Part shown: piece by piece, positions 45,163 through 55,180 of the stretch | Layout: each line of letters starts with the position of its first letter | Position numbering within the stretch: position 1 is the stretch's first letter | Assembly (NCBI RefSeq): GCF_000213975.1 | Contig: NZ_GL892076.1 | Span: 1,439,337-1,503,336, forward strand | Source: Centipeda periodontii DSM 2778 | GTDB taxonomy: Bacteria > Bacillota > Negativicutes > Selenomonadales > Selenomonadaceae | DNA length: 64,000 nucleotides | Reading direction: 5' to 3' | Program-made: the position numbers and the translations under genes | The notes under the pieces: generated by a model | Seen by the model: the letters and a program-made list of their open reading frames with translations, nothing else | The model's database searches: none | What the model was told of the DNA's origin: nothing

Positions 45163-45191
45163 TTGAAAAAAAGCATAGAATGCGTTAAAAT
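45163..45191 (+). promoter_or_regulatory. Promoter of ilvD
   Basis: TTGAAA (45163-45168), 17 bases, TAAAAT (45186-45191), followed by a leader of about 75 bases. I see no T-box or leader peptide with branched-chain codons. Confidence 0.7.
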
Positions 45192-45271
45192 CTCTGTCAT
45201 GTCTTTGTAAATTGTGTTTGGTTTATGGATGTGTGTATCGTCTATAAATCATAGTAGATTGGGAGAGTTTT

Positions 45272-46924
45272 ATGAGAAGTGATGTTGTAAAAAAGGGAGC
45301 GACACGTTGTGCCCATCGCTCGCTTTTTCATGCAAACGGGTACGGTTCTGAGGACCTCAGAAAGCCACTCATCGGTGTCTGCAACTCGTTTAACGAGATT
45401 ATCCCGGGACATTTTCACCTGAACACGATTGCGGAAGCAGTTAAACTCGGTGTAGCTGCGGCAGGCGGAACACCGATTGAATTTCCGTCGATCGGTGTCT
45501 GCGACGGAATCGCCATGGGGCATACGGGGATGAAATACTCCCTTGCGAGCCGTGAACTGATTGCGGACTCGATTGAAGCCGTTACAATGGCATCAGGCTT
45601 TGATGGACTTGTCCTCATCCCGAACTGCGATAAGGTTGTGCCCGGTATGCTCATGGCAGCTGCGCGCCTCAATATTCCCGCCATCCTCGTGAGCGGCGGT
45701 CCCATGCTTGCAGGTCGTCATCGTGGACGTGACATCAGCGTCAGTCAGGCATTTGAAGCAGCCGGCATGTTTGCTGCAGGAAAAATGGATGCTCGTGAAA
45801 TGACTGCGATTGAGGAGCATGCCTGTCCGAGTTGTGGTTCTTGCTCCGGTCTGTTCACGGCAAATACGATGAACTCTTTGACCGAGGTGCTTGGCATGGG
45901 GCTCCCCGGCAACGGAACGATCCCGGCTCCCTACACGGGGGAGCGTCGTTTGCTTGCCAAGCACGCAGGAGCGGTCATCCTTGATCTCGTCGAGAAAAAT
46001 ATTTGCCCGCGTGACATTATGACGCGTGAAGCGTTTGAGAACGCCATTACGGTCGATATGGGCATTGGCGGATCGTCCAACACCGTTCTGCATCTTACTG
46101 CGATTGCACACGAAGCCGGGATCGAGCTGCCGCCGCCGCTCTTCGACGAGATCAGCCGACGCACACCGTACATTACGAAGCTGAGTCCTGCCGGAACGCA
46201 TCATATGCAGGATCTGAATGAGGCAGGCGGTATCTCGGCGGTGATGAAAGAACTGTCGAAGAAAAATCTGCTGCATCTGGATGCGCTGACCGTTACAGGA
46301 ACGGTGCGTGAGCGCATTGCACATGCAGAGATTTTGGATTCTACTGTCATTCACAGTGTCGAGAATCCGTATCGTCCCGAGGGCGGTCTTGCCATTCTGC
46401 GCGGCAACCTTGCGCCGGATTGCGCTGTTGTCAAGGCATCAGCGGTCGCGGATGACATGCTTACCTATCGTGGTACGGCACGCTGCTTTAACTCCGAAGA
46501 GGATGGTGTCAATGCCATCATGGAGGGACGGATTCATGATGGGGATGTCGTTGTCATCCGTTATGAGGGACCGAAGGGCGGTCCCGGTATGCAGGAGATG
46601 CTCAATCCGACTGCGGTTATCACAGGAATGGGGTTGAAGGTAGGTCTGATCACGGATGGTCGTTTCAGCGGTGCAAGTCAGGGAGCCTGTGTCGGTCATG
46701 TGTCGCCGGAAGCGATGTCGGGTGGTCCGATTGCCCTGATCGAAGACGGTGATATGATTACGATTGACATTCCGAATCGGAAGCTTGAGCTCGAGATCAG
46801 TGACGAAGAGCTCGAAAAGCGTCGTGCAAACTGGGTACAGCCGGAACCTAAAATCAAGACAGGTTATCTTGCGCGCTATGCAAAGTTGACAACATCTGCA
46901 AATGCGGGTGCTGTTTTACAGTAG
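45272..46924 (+). CDS. ilvD: Dihydroxy-acid dehydratase IlvD
   Basis: This Fe-S enzyme makes the 2-oxo acid precursors of valine, isoleucine and leucine. The 550-residue protein has the cluster cysteines Cys119 ([12 protein letters not shown]) and Cys191 in CPSCGSCSG, and the substrate region [17 protein letters not shown] 45272 follows GGGAG. It is alone: no ilvC, ilvB or leu gene is in the window. A terminator follows. Confidence 0.96.
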   Translation: MRSDVVKKGATRCAHRSLFHANGYGSEDLRKPLIGVCNSFNEIIPGHFHLNTIAEAVKLGVAAAGGTPIEFPSIGVCDGIAMGHTGMKYSLASRELIADSIEAVTMASGFDGLVLIPNCDKVVPGMLMAAARLNIPAILVSGGPMLAGRHRGRDISVSQAFEAAGMFAAGKMDAREMTAIEEHACPSCGSCSGLFTANTMNSLTEVLGMGLPGNGTIPAPYTGERRLLAKHAGAVILDLVEKNICPRDIMTREAFENAITVDMGIGGSSNTVLHLTAIAHEAGIELPPPLFDEISRRTPYITKLSPAGTHHMQDLNEAGGISAVMKELSKKNLLHLDALTVTGTVRERIAHAEILDSTVIHSVENPYRPEGGLAILRGNLAPDCAVVKASAVADDMLTYRGTARCFNSEEDGVNAIMEGRIHDGDVVVIRYEGPKGGPGMQEMLNPTAVITGMGLKVGLITDGRFSGASQGACVGHVSPEAMSGGPIALIEDGDMITIDIPNRKLELEISDEELEKRRANWVQPEPKIKTGYLARYAKLTTSANAGAVLQ

Positions 46925-46933
46925 AATATCCTG

Positions 46934-46970
46934 CAGCCCACGGGACTTTGTGCTCCTGTGGGTTGTTTTT
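46934..46970 (+). terminator. Terminator of ilvD
   Basis: CAGCCCACGGGA (46934-46945) pairs with TCCTGTGGGTTG (46954-46965) with two G-U pairs, followed by five T. Confidence 0.8.
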
Positions 46971-46991
46971 ATGGGCGTAATTCGCTATAAT
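46963..46991 (+). promoter_or_regulatory. Promoter of trmL-murB
   Basis: TTGTTT (46963-46968), 17 bases, TATAAT (46986-46991). The -35 box overlaps the ilvD terminator tail, so the two sites are packed together. Confidence 0.6.
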
Positions 46992-47034
46992 GGCGTTGCA
47001 TTGTTTCTGGAAGAGCGTGGGAGGCTCATATCAC

Positions 47035-47529
47035 ATGCATATTGTTCTGGTTGAGCCTGAAATTCCTGGAAACACAGGAAATATTGCACGATTATGTGCG
47101 GGAACGGGCATGGATCTTCATCTTGTGCGACCGCTTGGATTTTCAACGGATGATAAGTATTTGAAAAGAGCTGGGCTGGATTACTGGCATCTCGTCAATG
47201 TGCATTATCATGATTCTTTTGCGGATGTTCAAAAGCAGTATGAAGGACATCCCTTCTACTTCTGTACCACGAAAGCCGCACATATATACGCTGATATTGC
47301 ATATACGACGGATGTGTTTCTTGTCTTCGGAAAGGAAACTGCCGGGCTTCCGAAATCACTTTTGGCTGCCAATGAGGAGCATACGATTCGTATACCAATG
47401 CAGGAAGGGGCGCGTTCTTTGAATCTGTCCAATGCTGTTGCAGTGGTTGCGTATGAAGCCCTGCGTCAAAATAACTTTGTCGATTTATGTCTTGCCGGGA
47501 TAGGCTGTGGGGGATCGGATCACATATGA
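47035..47529 (+). CDS. trmL: tRNA (cytidine/uridine-34 2'-O)-methyltransferase TrmL
   Basis: This SPOUT-class methyltransferase modifies the wobble position of certain leucine tRNAs. The 164-residue protein begins MHIVLVEPEIPGNTGNIARLC and has the knot motifs VFGKETAGLP and IPMQEGARSLNLSNAVAVV. ATG 47035 is ten bases after GGGAGG; the frame from 46990 is an extension without a site. It overlaps murB by four bases (ATGA). Confidence 0.94.
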   Translation: MHIVLVEPEIPGNTGNIARLCAGTGMDLHLVRPLGFSTDDKYLKRAGLDYWHLVNVHYHDSFADVQKQYEGHPFYFCTTKAAHIYADIAYTTDVFLVFGKETAGLPKSLLAANEEHTIRIPMQEGARSLNLSNAVAVVAYEALRQNNFVDLCLAGIGCGGSDHI

Positions 47530-48437
47530 ACAAGGATTTTGTGCGTGCCTGTTACAAAGATTTTGATGCCACGCGTCTCTTTGCGGATGCCCCCATGCGT
47601 TTTCATACGACGTTTCGGATCGGGGGTCCTGCAGATCTGCTGTTTTATCCGAAGAATACGGAGGAAGTGCAGAAGATCATTCGCATGGCAAAGGAATATG
47701 GAGAGCCGATTACGCTGCTTGGCAATGGTTCCAATATATTGGTTCGTGACGGTGGCATACGTGGTCTTGTCATACGTTTCAGCCATAAGATGGCAAACGT
47801 TGCCTGTGAGGGGACGGATCTCATCGTCGATGCCGGTGCTTTGCTTCGTGATATTGCCGCATTTGCGCAAAAACGCGGCCTTTCCGGTCTTGAGTTTGCC
47901 TGTGGAATTCCGGGGAGCATCGGCGGCGCCATCTTCATGAATGCCGGAGCCTATGATGATGAGATGAAATCCGTTGTTGCTTCGGTAAAGACGGTTACTC
48001 CTACGGGGGATATTCACCTGTATTCCGCAGATGAATTGGATTTTGGATATCGCCACAGTATTTTCCAGAGTTGTGACGAAGCCATCTGCGAAACACGCTT
48101 ACATCTGCATAAAGAAGATGTGCATATTATTTTGCAAAAAATGCAAGATCTGAACGACCGCCGTGCAAGCAAGCAGCCGCTCACGTATCCGAGTGCAGGG
48201 AGTACGTTTAAGCGTCCCCCCGGGTACTTTGCCGGGACGCTGATCGATCAGACAGGGCTAAAGGGGCTTACGGTCGGCGGTGCACAGGTTTCGCAGAAAC
48301 ATGCGGGGTTTATCATCAATATTGGAAATGCTACGGCACAGGATGTGCTACAGTTGGTTTCTGTCGTGCAGAAGCGGGTGTATGCAAAACATGCGGTCGA
48401 ACTCTTCCCTGAACTACGTGTAATTGGAGAACTTTGA
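47526..48437 (+). CDS. murB: UDP-N-acetylenolpyruvoylglucosamine reductase MurB
   Basis: This FAD enzyme makes UDP-MurNAc with NADPH in cytosolic peptidoglycan precursor synthesis. The 303-residue protein has TTFRIGGPAD, the FAD-binding LGNGSNILV, GIPGSIGGAIFMNAGAY, the catalytic Ser in PSAGSTFKRP and the Glu in FPELRVIG. The length and lack of the extra tyrosine loop place it in the type II group common in Firmicutes. Start overlaps the trmL stop. Confidence 0.96.
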   Translation: MNKDFVRACYKDFDATRLFADAPMRFHTTFRIGGPADLLFYPKNTEEVQKIIRMAKEYGEPITLLGNGSNILVRDGGIRGLVIRFSHKMANVACEGTDLIVDAGALLRDIAAFAQKRGLSGLEFACGIPGSIGGAIFMNAGAYDDEMKSVVASVKTVTPTGDIHLYSADELDFGYRHSIFQSCDEAICETRLHLHKEDVHIILQKMQDLNDRRASKQPLTYPSAGSTFKRPPGYFAGTLIDQTGLKGLTVGGAQVSQKHAGFIINIGNATAQDVLQLVSVVQKRVYAKHAVELFPELRVIGEL

Positions 48438-48475
48438 GCCACGGAATATACTTTTGAGGAGAATGCTTCTTCCCC

Positions 48476-49435
48476 ATGGAAAAATATAAAGAGCTTGTTG
48501 ATTTCACATTGAGATACGCAAATATCGTTGTTGCACTCGGCATGTTTGATGGTCTTCATATCGGGCATCAGGAGATCATTCGGACAGCTGTACGGAAAGC
48601 GCAGGAGATAAAAGGTACTGCGCTTGTTTTTTCGTTTGCAAACCATCCGCGTTCCATTATTGCTCCGGAGCACACCCCACGCAGGATTGCAGGTGACACG
48701 ATGCGCCTGCATATACTAAAGAATCTCGGTGTCGATGCCTTGGTGGAAATTCCATTTACCACGGATTTTGCTGAAACGAGTGCGGATGATTTTATCCGAC
48801 TTCTTCGACAATATTTTTCACCGCAATACGTTGTTGTGGGGGAAAATTATACCTTTGGATATAGGGGGAAAGGGACACCGGCGCTCCTTTATGCAGAATC
48901 CATGAAGTACGGATTCCGGCTGATCGTATGCGCCTCTGTTATGCGCGATGGGGCTCCCGTGAGCAGTACGCGAATTCGTTCCTTGATCGAGCAAGGGGAC
49001 CTGTCACAGGTAAATGCATATCTCGGCTATCCCTTTACCATCATTGGAACTGTCATACACGGTCAGGCACGTGGTCGCAAGCTTGGTTTTCCAACAGCAA
49101 ACCTGACATTATACGAGGAGTATGAGCATCTGCCGAATGGTGTCTATGCTGTAACAGTTCTGTATCAGGAGCAGATCTACCGAGCGGTCGCAAATATTGG
49201 AAACAACCCTACATTCAATGGTTGTGATCGACGATTGGAAGTTCATATCCTAGAGTTCAAGAGGGATCTTTATGGTGCAGAGATCATGATTTCTTTTTAT
49301 GAAAAAATACGAGATGAACAACGTTTTTCCTCTGTTGATGACTTAATTCGTCAGATTGCAGAAGATAAAGAGCGTGTAGAACGAATATTCGATAAAAATT
49401 TTCATTTACAAGAAAATATTTCTATGGTAATATGA
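48476..49435 (+). CDS. ribF: Bifunctional riboflavin kinase/FAD synthetase RibF
   Basis: It converts riboflavin to FMN and then FAD. The 319-residue protein has an N-terminal nucleotidyltransferase domain (VALGMFDGLHIGHQE and the SSTRIRSLI motif) and a C-terminal kinase domain (GQARGRKLGFPTANL, PNGVYAV, NIGNNPTFNG). The ATG at 48476 is 14 bases from GAGGAG, rather far; no better start is visible. The rpsO promoter lies in its last 30 bases. Confidence 0.94.
   Translation: MEKYKELVDFTLRYANIVVALGMFDGLHIGHQEIIRTAVRKAQEIKGTALVFSFANHPRSIIAPEHTPRRIAGDTMRLHILKNLGVDALVEIPFTTDFAETSADDFIRLLRQYFSPQYVVVGENYTFGYRGKGTPALLYAESMKYGFRLIVCASVMRDGAPVSSTRIRSLIEQGDLSQVNAYLGYPFTIIGTVIHGQARGRKLGFPTANLTLYEEYEHLPNGVYAVTVLYQEQIYRAVANIGNNPTFNGCDRRLEVHILEFKRDLYGAEIMISFYEKIRDEQRFSSVDDLIRQIAEDKERVERIFDKNFHLQENISMVI
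49405..49433 (+). promoter_or_regulatory. Promoter of rpsO
   Basis: TTTACA (49405-49410), 17 bases, TAATAT (49428-49433), inside the end of ribF. It gives a leader of about 80 bases. S15 often represses its own mRNA through a leader structure; I could not confirm a fold by eye. Confidence 0.65.
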
Positions 49436-49520
49436 TGAACGCTAACAGGACCATGACTCAGATCACGAATAATCCGACGTTTTCTTGGTCAGTGGTGAAA
49501 ATTTATGAGGAGGATTTTAT

Positions 49521-49787
49521 ATGCTCACGCAGGAAAAGAAACAGGAAATCATTAAGGAACACGCAGTTCACGAGGGTGACACCGGTTCACCCGAGGTTCA
49601 GATCGCTGTCCTGACGGCACGCATTCAGTACCTGACGGAACATCTGAAGGAACACAAAAAAGATCATCACTCACGCCGCGGGCTTCTGAAGATGGTTGGA
49701 CATCGCCGCCGCCTTCTGAGCTATCTGTATCAGACAGATATCGAGCGTTATCGCTCGATCATTACGAAGCTCAATCTGCGTAAGTAA
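49521..49787 (+). CDS. rpsO: 30S ribosomal protein S15
   Basis: The 88-residue protein binds 16S rRNA early in small-subunit assembly. It has the family core: [37 protein letters not shown] and [11 protein letters not shown] 49521 is behind GAGGAGG. It is followed by a terminator and then pnp, the widespread rpsO-pnp order. Confidence 0.98.
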   Translation: MLTQEKKQEIIKEHAVHEGDTGSPEVQIAVLTARIQYLTEHLKEHKKDHHSRRGLLKMVGHRRRLLSYLYQTDIERYRSIITKLNLRK

Positions 49788-49806
49788 TATTTCAGCACGA
49801 GGAAAG

Positions 49807-49829
49807 AGCGGGGGCTTCCCCGCTTTTTT
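49807..49829 (+). terminator. Terminator of rpsO
   Basis: AGCGGGG (49807-49813) pairs with CCCCGCT (49818-49824) and is followed by T. pnp, 80 bases on, is reached by read-through or its own promoter. Confidence 0.8.
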
Positions 49830-49909
49830 GCTATCGGGACAAGGATTCTATGATGTTTTGTCGAATGCTTTTGTCGTATGGAACGAGTGGAGAGACCTAG
49901 GAGGATATT

Positions 49910-51979
49910 ATGCAATGTTTCGAAATTGAGCTGGGCGGACGAAAACTAACCATAGAGCAAGGAAAGATGGCAAAGCAGGCGAACGGAGCCGTCTTGGTTC
50001 GCTATGAGGATACCGTTGTCTTGGTAACGGCAACTGCATCGAGTGCGCCGCGCGAAGGTGTCGATTTCTTCCCTCTGACGGTGGACTACGAAGAGAAGAT
50101 GTATGCGGCAGGTAAGATTCCAGGTGGCTTCATCAAGAGGGAGGGACGCCCGAGCAGTGACGCCGTGCTCTGTGCACGTCTGATTGACCGTCCGATTCGC
50201 CCCCTGTTTCCCGACGGTTTTCGGAATGATGTTCAAATCGTGGCGACGGTTTTGTGTGTTGATCAGGATAATCCTCCGGAAATCGCCGCCATGATCGGTG
50301 CCTCCTGTGCGCTTACGGTATCGGATATCCCCTTTATGGGACCGATTGCCGGCGTGCGTGTCGGCTATGTTGACGGTGCATTTGTCATCAATCCGACGGA
50401 GGCGCAGCGTGCTGTTTCGGAACTCAATCTTACCGTGGCAGGATCGCATGATGCTGTGATGATGGTGGAGGCGGGGGCAAACGAGCTTTCCGAAGAGGTT
50501 GTGTTGGACGCAATCCTGTTTGGTCATGCCGAGATTCGCCGACTCGTTGAGTTTCAGCAAGATATCCAGCGTGCATGCGGAAAAGAGAAACAGACGCCCG
50601 CGATCTTCACGGTATCTGAGGAACTGGAGTCCAAGGTGCGCGCATATGCAGAGGAGCGTCTTGATGTCGCGACACGCAACAGTGACAAGCTTGTGCGTGA
50701 TGCAGATATTGCCGCCATCAAGGCGGAGGCGATCGAGCACTTCGTTGAGGAATATCCGGACGCCACAAAGGAAATCTCCCAGATTCTCTACAAGATCGAA
50801 AAGGGAATCGTCCGCCATATGATCACGCACGAAAAAATCCGTCCGGATGGTCGTGCACTGGATGAGGTGCGTCCTGTCAGCTGCGAGGTTGGAATCCTGC
50901 CGCGTACACATGGCTCCGGTCTCTTTACTAGGGGACAGACACAGGTGCTGACCGTCACAACTCTTGGTTCCATTGGGGACGAGCAGATCATCGATGGGCT
51001 TGGTCCTGAGACGACGAAACACTATCTGCATCACTATAATTTCCCCGGCTACAGCGTCGGCGAAGCGCGTCCGATGCGCAGCCCCGGACGGCGTGAGATT
51101 GGGCATGGAGCTCTGGCGGAGCGTGCGCTCTTCCCGATGATTCCGTCGATTGAGGACTTCCCCTATACGATCCGTCTTGTATCGGAGATTCTCGAGTCGA
51201 ACGGCTCAAGTTCAATGGGAAGTGTTTGCGGGAGCACGCTGTCGCTCATGTGTGCTGGTGTTCCGATCAAGCGCCCCGTATCCGGCGTTGCGATGGGGCT
51301 TGTGCGCGATGGGGATGACTATTCCATCCTGACGGATATTCAGGGGATGGAAGACGCCCTCGGCGATATGGATTTCAAGGTTGCCGGTACGACGAAGGGC
51401 ATTACGGCGATTCAGATGGACATCAAGATTGCCGGAATTACGCGGGATATTCTCGCCTCAGCGCTGGCGCAGGCAAAGCAGGGGCGTGCGTTCATCCTTG
51501 AGAAGATGCTCGCGTGCATCGATAAGCCGGCAGAAGAACTCTCACCGTATGCACCGCGCGTGGAGGTCATCACCATTGACATTGATAAGATTCGCGATGT
51601 CATTGGAACGGGCGGCAAGGTCGTCCGTAAGATCATTGATGAAACGGGCGTCGATGTCGATATTCATGAGGATGGAAATATCTTCATCACGTCCCCTAAT
51701 ATGGAAGCAATGGATCGCGCCCGCAAGATGATTGAGGACATCGTGCGCGAGGTTGAGGTCGGCGAGGTCTATACGGGACGTGTCACGCGTTTCCTGAAGT
51801 TCGGCGCATTTGTGGAACTCCTGCCCGGCAAGGAAGGGCTTTGTCATATCTCGCAGCTTGCAAAACATCGCGTAGAGAACGTCGAGGATGTTGTAAAGAT
51901 CGGTGACCAGCTCGAGGTCAAGGTCATCGAGATTGACGAGAAAGGGCGCATCAACGTTAGTCACAAGGCACTCCTCTGA
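49910..51979 (+). CDS. pnp: Polynucleotide phosphorylase
   Basis: This trimeric exoribonuclease degrades RNA 3' to 5' with phosphate. The 689-residue protein has two RNase PH domains (first about 1-230; second containing [16 protein letters not shown] and [23 protein letters not shown] split by a loop), a KH domain around 555-615 ([16 protein letters not shown]) and a C-terminal S1 domain ([18 protein letters not shown]). ATG behind AGGAGG. The CobO-like gene 2 starts inside its TGA. Confidence 0.97.
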   Translation: MQCFEIELGGRKLTIEQGKMAKQANGAVLVRYEDTVVLVTATASSAPREGVDFFPLTVDYEEKMYAAGKIPGGFIKREGRPSSDAVLCARLIDRPIRPLFPDGFRNDVQIVATVLCVDQDNPPEIAAMIGASCALTVSDIPFMGPIAGVRVGYVDGAFVINPTEAQRAVSELNLTVAGSHDAVMMVEAGANELSEEVVLDAILFGHAEIRRLVEFQQDIQRACGKEKQTPAIFTVSEELESKVRAYAEERLDVATRNSDKLVRDADIAAIKAEAIEHFVEEYPDATKEISQILYKIEKGIVRHMITHEKIRPDGRALDEVRPVSCEVGILPRTHGSGLFTRGQTQVLTVTTLGSIGDEQIIDGLGPETTKHYLHHYNFPGYSVGEARPMRSPGRREIGHGALAERALFPMIPSIEDFPYTIRLVSEILESNGSSSMGSVCGSTLSLMCAGVPIKRPVSGVAMGLVRDGDDYSILTDIQGMEDALGDMDFKVAGTTKGITAIQMDIKIAGITRDILASALAQAKQGRAFILEKMLACIDKPAEELSPYAPRVEVITIDIDKIRDVIGTGGKVVRKIIDETGVDVDIHEDGNIFITSPNMEAMDRARKMIEDIVREVEVGEVYTGRVTRFLKFGAFVELLPGKEGLCHISQLAKHRVENVEDVVKIGDQLEVKVIEIDEKGRINVSHKALL

Positions 51980-52548
51980 TGATTCAAGTATATACAGGAA
52001 ACGGTAAGGGGAAGACGACGGCGGCAATCGGTCTTGCCATCCGAGCTTTGGGGGCAGGACATTGCGTTTACATGATGCAGTTTATGAAGAGCCTTGCCTA
52101 TAGCGAGCAGAAGGTCTTGCGGGCAATGCCCAACATGATGCTTGAGACCAGTGGAAAACCCTTCTTCGTCGCAGAGGAGGGGATGATGGATGAAAAAGCG
52201 CGGGAGCTTCTGGGAAAGGATGTTGTCATCTTTCCCAAAGGGAAACCACCGGAGGATTATGTTTCCCTGCTTACATCCGGATTTGATCGTGTGATGAAGG
52301 TGGTGGAAAAAAAAGAAGCGGATCTCGTCATCTTGGATGAGGTCAATATTGCTCTGTCTTTTGAACTCTTGCAGAGGGAGCAGATGGAGAAATTACTGCA
52401 GATCCTGCCCCCCGAAATGGAGCTCGTCTGCACAGGAAGAAATGCGCCTGAATGGCTGCTTGACCGTTCAGATCTTATCACAGATATGAGGGAAGTACGC
52501 CACTACTATGAACAAGGCGTTTGTGCACGTAAGGGAATTGAGAACTAA
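51979..52548 (+). CDS. CobO/BtuR-family adenosyltransferase-like protein (copy 2)
   Basis: The 189-residue P-loop protein has GNGKGKTTAAIG (7-18), MMQFMKS, DLVILDEVNIALSF and CTGRNAP, like corrinoid adenosyltransferases. Its TGATG overlap with pnp by one base suggests coupled translation, and ahcY follows after 13 bases. Compared with copy 1 the centre of the protein differs strongly (a longer FPKGKPPEDYV region). Context offers no cobalamin link; a role in supplying adenosylcobalamin is family inference. Confidence 0.83.
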   Translation: MIQVYTGNGKGKTTAAIGLAIRALGAGHCVYMMQFMKSLAYSEQKVLRAMPNMMLETSGKPFFVAEEGMMDEKARELLGKDVVIFPKGKPPEDYVSLLTSGFDRVMKVVEKKEADLVILDEVNIALSFELLQREQMEKLLQILPPEMELVCTGRNAPEWLLDRSDLITDMREVRHYYEQGVCARKGIEN

Positions 52549-52561
52549 AGGAGAAATCTAC

Positions 52562-53803
52562 ATGAAATCAATGATTCGGGATATCAAATTGGCACCGTCC
52601 GGTCACGCGAAAATTGACTGGGTGAAGCGTTTCATGCCGGTAATGGCGGCAGCTGACAAGGAGTATTCGGTCACGAAGCCGTTTGCAGGCATCAAGATGG
52701 TCATTACCCTGCATCTCGAGGCGAAGACCGCCTATATGGCAACGATCTTCAAACATGCCGGTGCAGAGGTTGCCGTCACGGGCAGCAATCCTCTGTCCAC
52801 GCAGGACGATGTTGCCGCAGCACTGGTGGAGGAGGGCATTCATGTCTTTGCGTGGCATGGTTGCACGGAGGAAGAATACGCCGTATTCCTCAATAAGGCG
52901 CTTGATATTCATCCGGACATTGTCATTGATGACGGCGGCGATTTGGTCGATATGCTTCATACAACGCGGCGCGATCTCCTTCCCGGACTCATCGGCGGCT
53001 CGGAGGAGACGACGACGGGCGTTCATCGCCTGAAGGCATTGGAGCGTCAGGGAAAACTTGAGTTCCCGATGATTGCGGCAAATGACGCTTACTGCAAGTA
53101 TCTCTTTGACAATCGCTACGGCACTGGACAGTCCACGTGGGACGGCATCATGCGCACGACAAACCTCGTCATTGCGGGCAAGACCGTCGTTATTGCGGGT
53201 TACGGCTGGTGCGGTAAGGGCGGCGCGATGCGTGCGCGGGGACTTGGCGCCAATGTCATCATCACAGAAGTGGATCCGATCAAGGCGATCGAAGCCGTCT
53301 TTGATGGCTTCTATGTCATGCCGATGGACGAAGCTGCCAAGGTTGGCGATATCTTCCTGACGCTCACAGGCAACAAGGATATTCTCTGTAAGCGTCATTT
53401 TGATGTGATGAAGGACGGCGCGATGATGGCGAACTCCGGTCACTTCGATGTGGAGATCAATATCCCCGAACTGACCGAGGGGTCGACATCCAATGAAGTT
53501 GTGCGCGACAATATTAGGGAGTTCGTTCAGCCGGACGGACGCCGCTTATATCTCCTTGCAGAGGGACGTTTGGTCAACCTTGCTGCAGGAGATGGACATC
53601 CCGCAGAGATCATGGATCTGTCCTTCGGCGTGCAGTTCTTCTCTGCACTGCATCTCGTACGGCATGGCAAGGAGATGAAGAAGGGGGTTCATCTCATGCC
53701 GGATGAGATCAATGTTGAGATTGCGAACATCAAGCTGAATTCCCTTGGCGTTTCCATTGATGAGCTCAGTGCGGAACAAAAAGAATACCTCGGACTGGCA
53801 TAG
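52562..53803 (+). CDS. ahcY: Adenosylhomocysteinase
   Basis: The NAD-dependent enzyme hydrolyses S-adenosylhomocysteine to adenosine and homocysteine. The 413-residue protein shows substrate motifs (TLHLEAKTA, DDGGDL, EETTTGVHRL, NDAYCKYLFDNRYGTGQS), the NAD-binding GYGWCGKG and the C-terminal family region GVQFFSALHL. ATG 52562 is behind AAAGGAG; the frame from 52508 overlaps the previous gene and has no site. mtaD follows after 11 bases. Confidence 0.95.
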   Translation: MKSMIRDIKLAPSGHAKIDWVKRFMPVMAAADKEYSVTKPFAGIKMVITLHLEAKTAYMATIFKHAGAEVAVTGSNPLSTQDDVAAALVEEGIHVFAWHGCTEEEYAVFLNKALDIHPDIVIDDGGDLVDMLHTTRRDLLPGLIGGSEETTTGVHRLKALERQGKLEFPMIAANDAYCKYLFDNRYGTGQSTWDGIMRTTNLVIAGKTVVIAGYGWCGKGGAMRARGLGANVIITEVDPIKAIEAVFDGFYVMPMDEAAKVGDIFLTLTGNKDILCKRHFDVMKDGAMMANSGHFDVEINIPELTEGSTSNEVVRDNIREFVQPDGRRLYLLAEGRLVNLAAGDGHPAEIMDLSFGVQFFSALHLVRHGKEMKKGVHLMPDEINVEIANIKLNSLGVSIDELSAEQKEYLGLA

Positions 53804-53814
53804 GAGAGACTGTA

Positions 53815-55092
53815 TTGAATACGCTGATCAAGAATGTCACTGCGCTTTTGCCGGATGGGACTGCTCCCGTTGCCAATATTGGTATTACGGATGACCGAAT
53901 TGTGTTCGTAGGGGAGGTTCCGGAAAATTTTCAAGCGGACAAGACCATTGACGGAACGAAACATCTTGCGATCCCCGGATTTGTCAACGCGCATACCCAT
54001 GCGTCCATGACGCTCCTGCGCAGCTATGCGGACGATATGAAGCTCATGGATTGGTTGGAGCAGATGATCTGGCCGATTGAGGCAAAGCTGCGTTCGGATG
54101 ATATCTACTGGGGGGCAATGCTTGCCGCTGTTGAGATGATCCGCAGCGGAACGACGGCATTTGCCGATATGTACGGACCGGATATGGAACGCGTTGCCGA
54201 GGTCGTTGAGACCTCGGGGTTGCGCGGCGTACTGTCCAGAGGTCTGATCGGCGTTGTGCCGGACAGTGAGAAAAAGCTGGAGGAAAATGCTTCCCTCTAT
54301 GAGAATTTCCATGGAGCGGCAGATGGCCGTATCACGGTTATGTTTGGCCCACACGCGCTCTATACTTGCCCACCGGAGTATTTGAAGAAGGTTGCGGCGA
54401 AGGCAAAGGCGCTTGGCGCAGAAGTACATATCCATATGTCGGAGACCGTAGGCGAAGTCGAGAACTGCCTGAAGGAATATGGGAAGCGTCCGTTTGCTCA
54501 TGTCGCTTCGATGGGGTTGTTCGAGAATGGAACGCTTGCCGCGCACTGCGTACATCTTGATGATGAGGATATCGACATCATCAAGAAGTATCATATTCGC
54601 GTCGCGCATAACCCCGGCAGCAATATGAAGCTTGCCAGTGGAACAGCTCCAGTGCCCCGCCTACTGGAAGAGGGCATATGTGTCGCGCTTGGGACGGACG
54701 GTACGTCCAGCAACAACAATTTGGATATGCTGGACGAAGTGCAGCTTGCCGCACTCATGCACAAGGTGCATACGCTCGACCCGCTTGCTGTTCCGGCGCT
54801 CACTGCGGTCAAAATGGGGACAGAATACGGTGCACAGGCGCTTTCCCTCCATGATGTCGGTCGTCTGCAGGCAGGGAATAAGGCGGATATTGTCCTCTTC
54901 TCCATGCATGGCGCTGCGTGGACGCCTTGCTATAATCCCGTGTCACTCCTTGCGTACTCTGCAAAATCTACATCCGTTGATACAGTGATGGTTGATGGCA
55001 GAATCCTGATGGAGAACGGTGAACTCAAGACCTTGGATGAGGAACGCATCCTGTTTGAGGCGCAAAAAGTTGCAGATCTCCTGACAAAATAG
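53815..55092 (+). CDS. mtaD: 5-methylthioadenosine/S-adenosylhomocysteine deaminase
   Basis: This amidohydrolase deaminates S-adenosylhomocysteine, methylthioadenosine or related nucleosides to inosyl forms. The 425-residue protein has the metal ligands HTHASM, HIHMSET (preceded by GPHALYTC), AHCVHLDDEDI and LGTDGTSSNNNLDMLDE. TTG 53815 follows AGGAGAG. Next to ahcY it gives a second route for clearing S-adenosylhomocysteine, or handles the adenosine produced. Confidence 0.92.
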   Translation: MNTLIKNVTALLPDGTAPVANIGITDDRIVFVGEVPENFQADKTIDGTKHLAIPGFVNAHTHASMTLLRSYADDMKLMDWLEQMIWPIEAKLRSDDIYWGAMLAAVEMIRSGTTAFADMYGPDMERVAEVVETSGLRGVLSRGLIGVVPDSEKKLEENASLYENFHGAADGRITVMFGPHALYTCPPEYLKKVAAKAKALGAEVHIHMSETVGEVENCLKEYGKRPFAHVASMGLFENGTLAAHCVHLDDEDIDIIKKYHIRVAHNPGSNMKLASGTAPVPRLLEEGICVALGTDGTSSNNNLDMLDEVQLAALMHKVHTLDPLAVPALTAVKMGTEYGAQALSLHDVGRLQAGNKADIVLFSMHGAAWTPCYNPVSLLAYSAKSTSVDTVMVDGRILMENGELKTLDEERILFEAQKVADLLTK

Positions 55093-55098
55093 TATACT
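55070..55098 (+). promoter_or_regulatory. Promoter of ftsK
   Basis: TTGCAG (55070-55075), 17 bases, TATACT (55093-55098), straddling the mtaD stop. The leader then has a hairpin at 55129-55157. Confidence 0.5.
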
Positions 55099-55128
55099 GG
55101 TATGTCGTAGCCAACGTGTTTTGATGCT

Positions 55129-55157
55129 ATGCCTCCGCTCTCTTAGGGCGGGGGCAT
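55129..55157 (+). other. Hairpin in the ftsK leader
   Basis: ATGCCTCCGC (55129-55138) pairs with GCGGGGGCAT (55148-55157) with one wobble pair. No T tract follows, so it is either a weak terminator of mtaD or an mRNA leader structure 10 bases before the ftsK ribosome site. Confidence 0.45.
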
Positions 55158-55180
55158 AATGTGATATGGAGGGATTGTTT

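Noticed and set aside
45192-45271. T-box or attenuator upstream of ilvD
   Set aside because: The leader is about 75 bases, lacks the T-box core and has no terminator hairpin or branched-chain codon run.
49946-51106. 386-codon minus-strand open frame opposite pnp
   Set aside because: Shadow of pnp with no recognisable domain.
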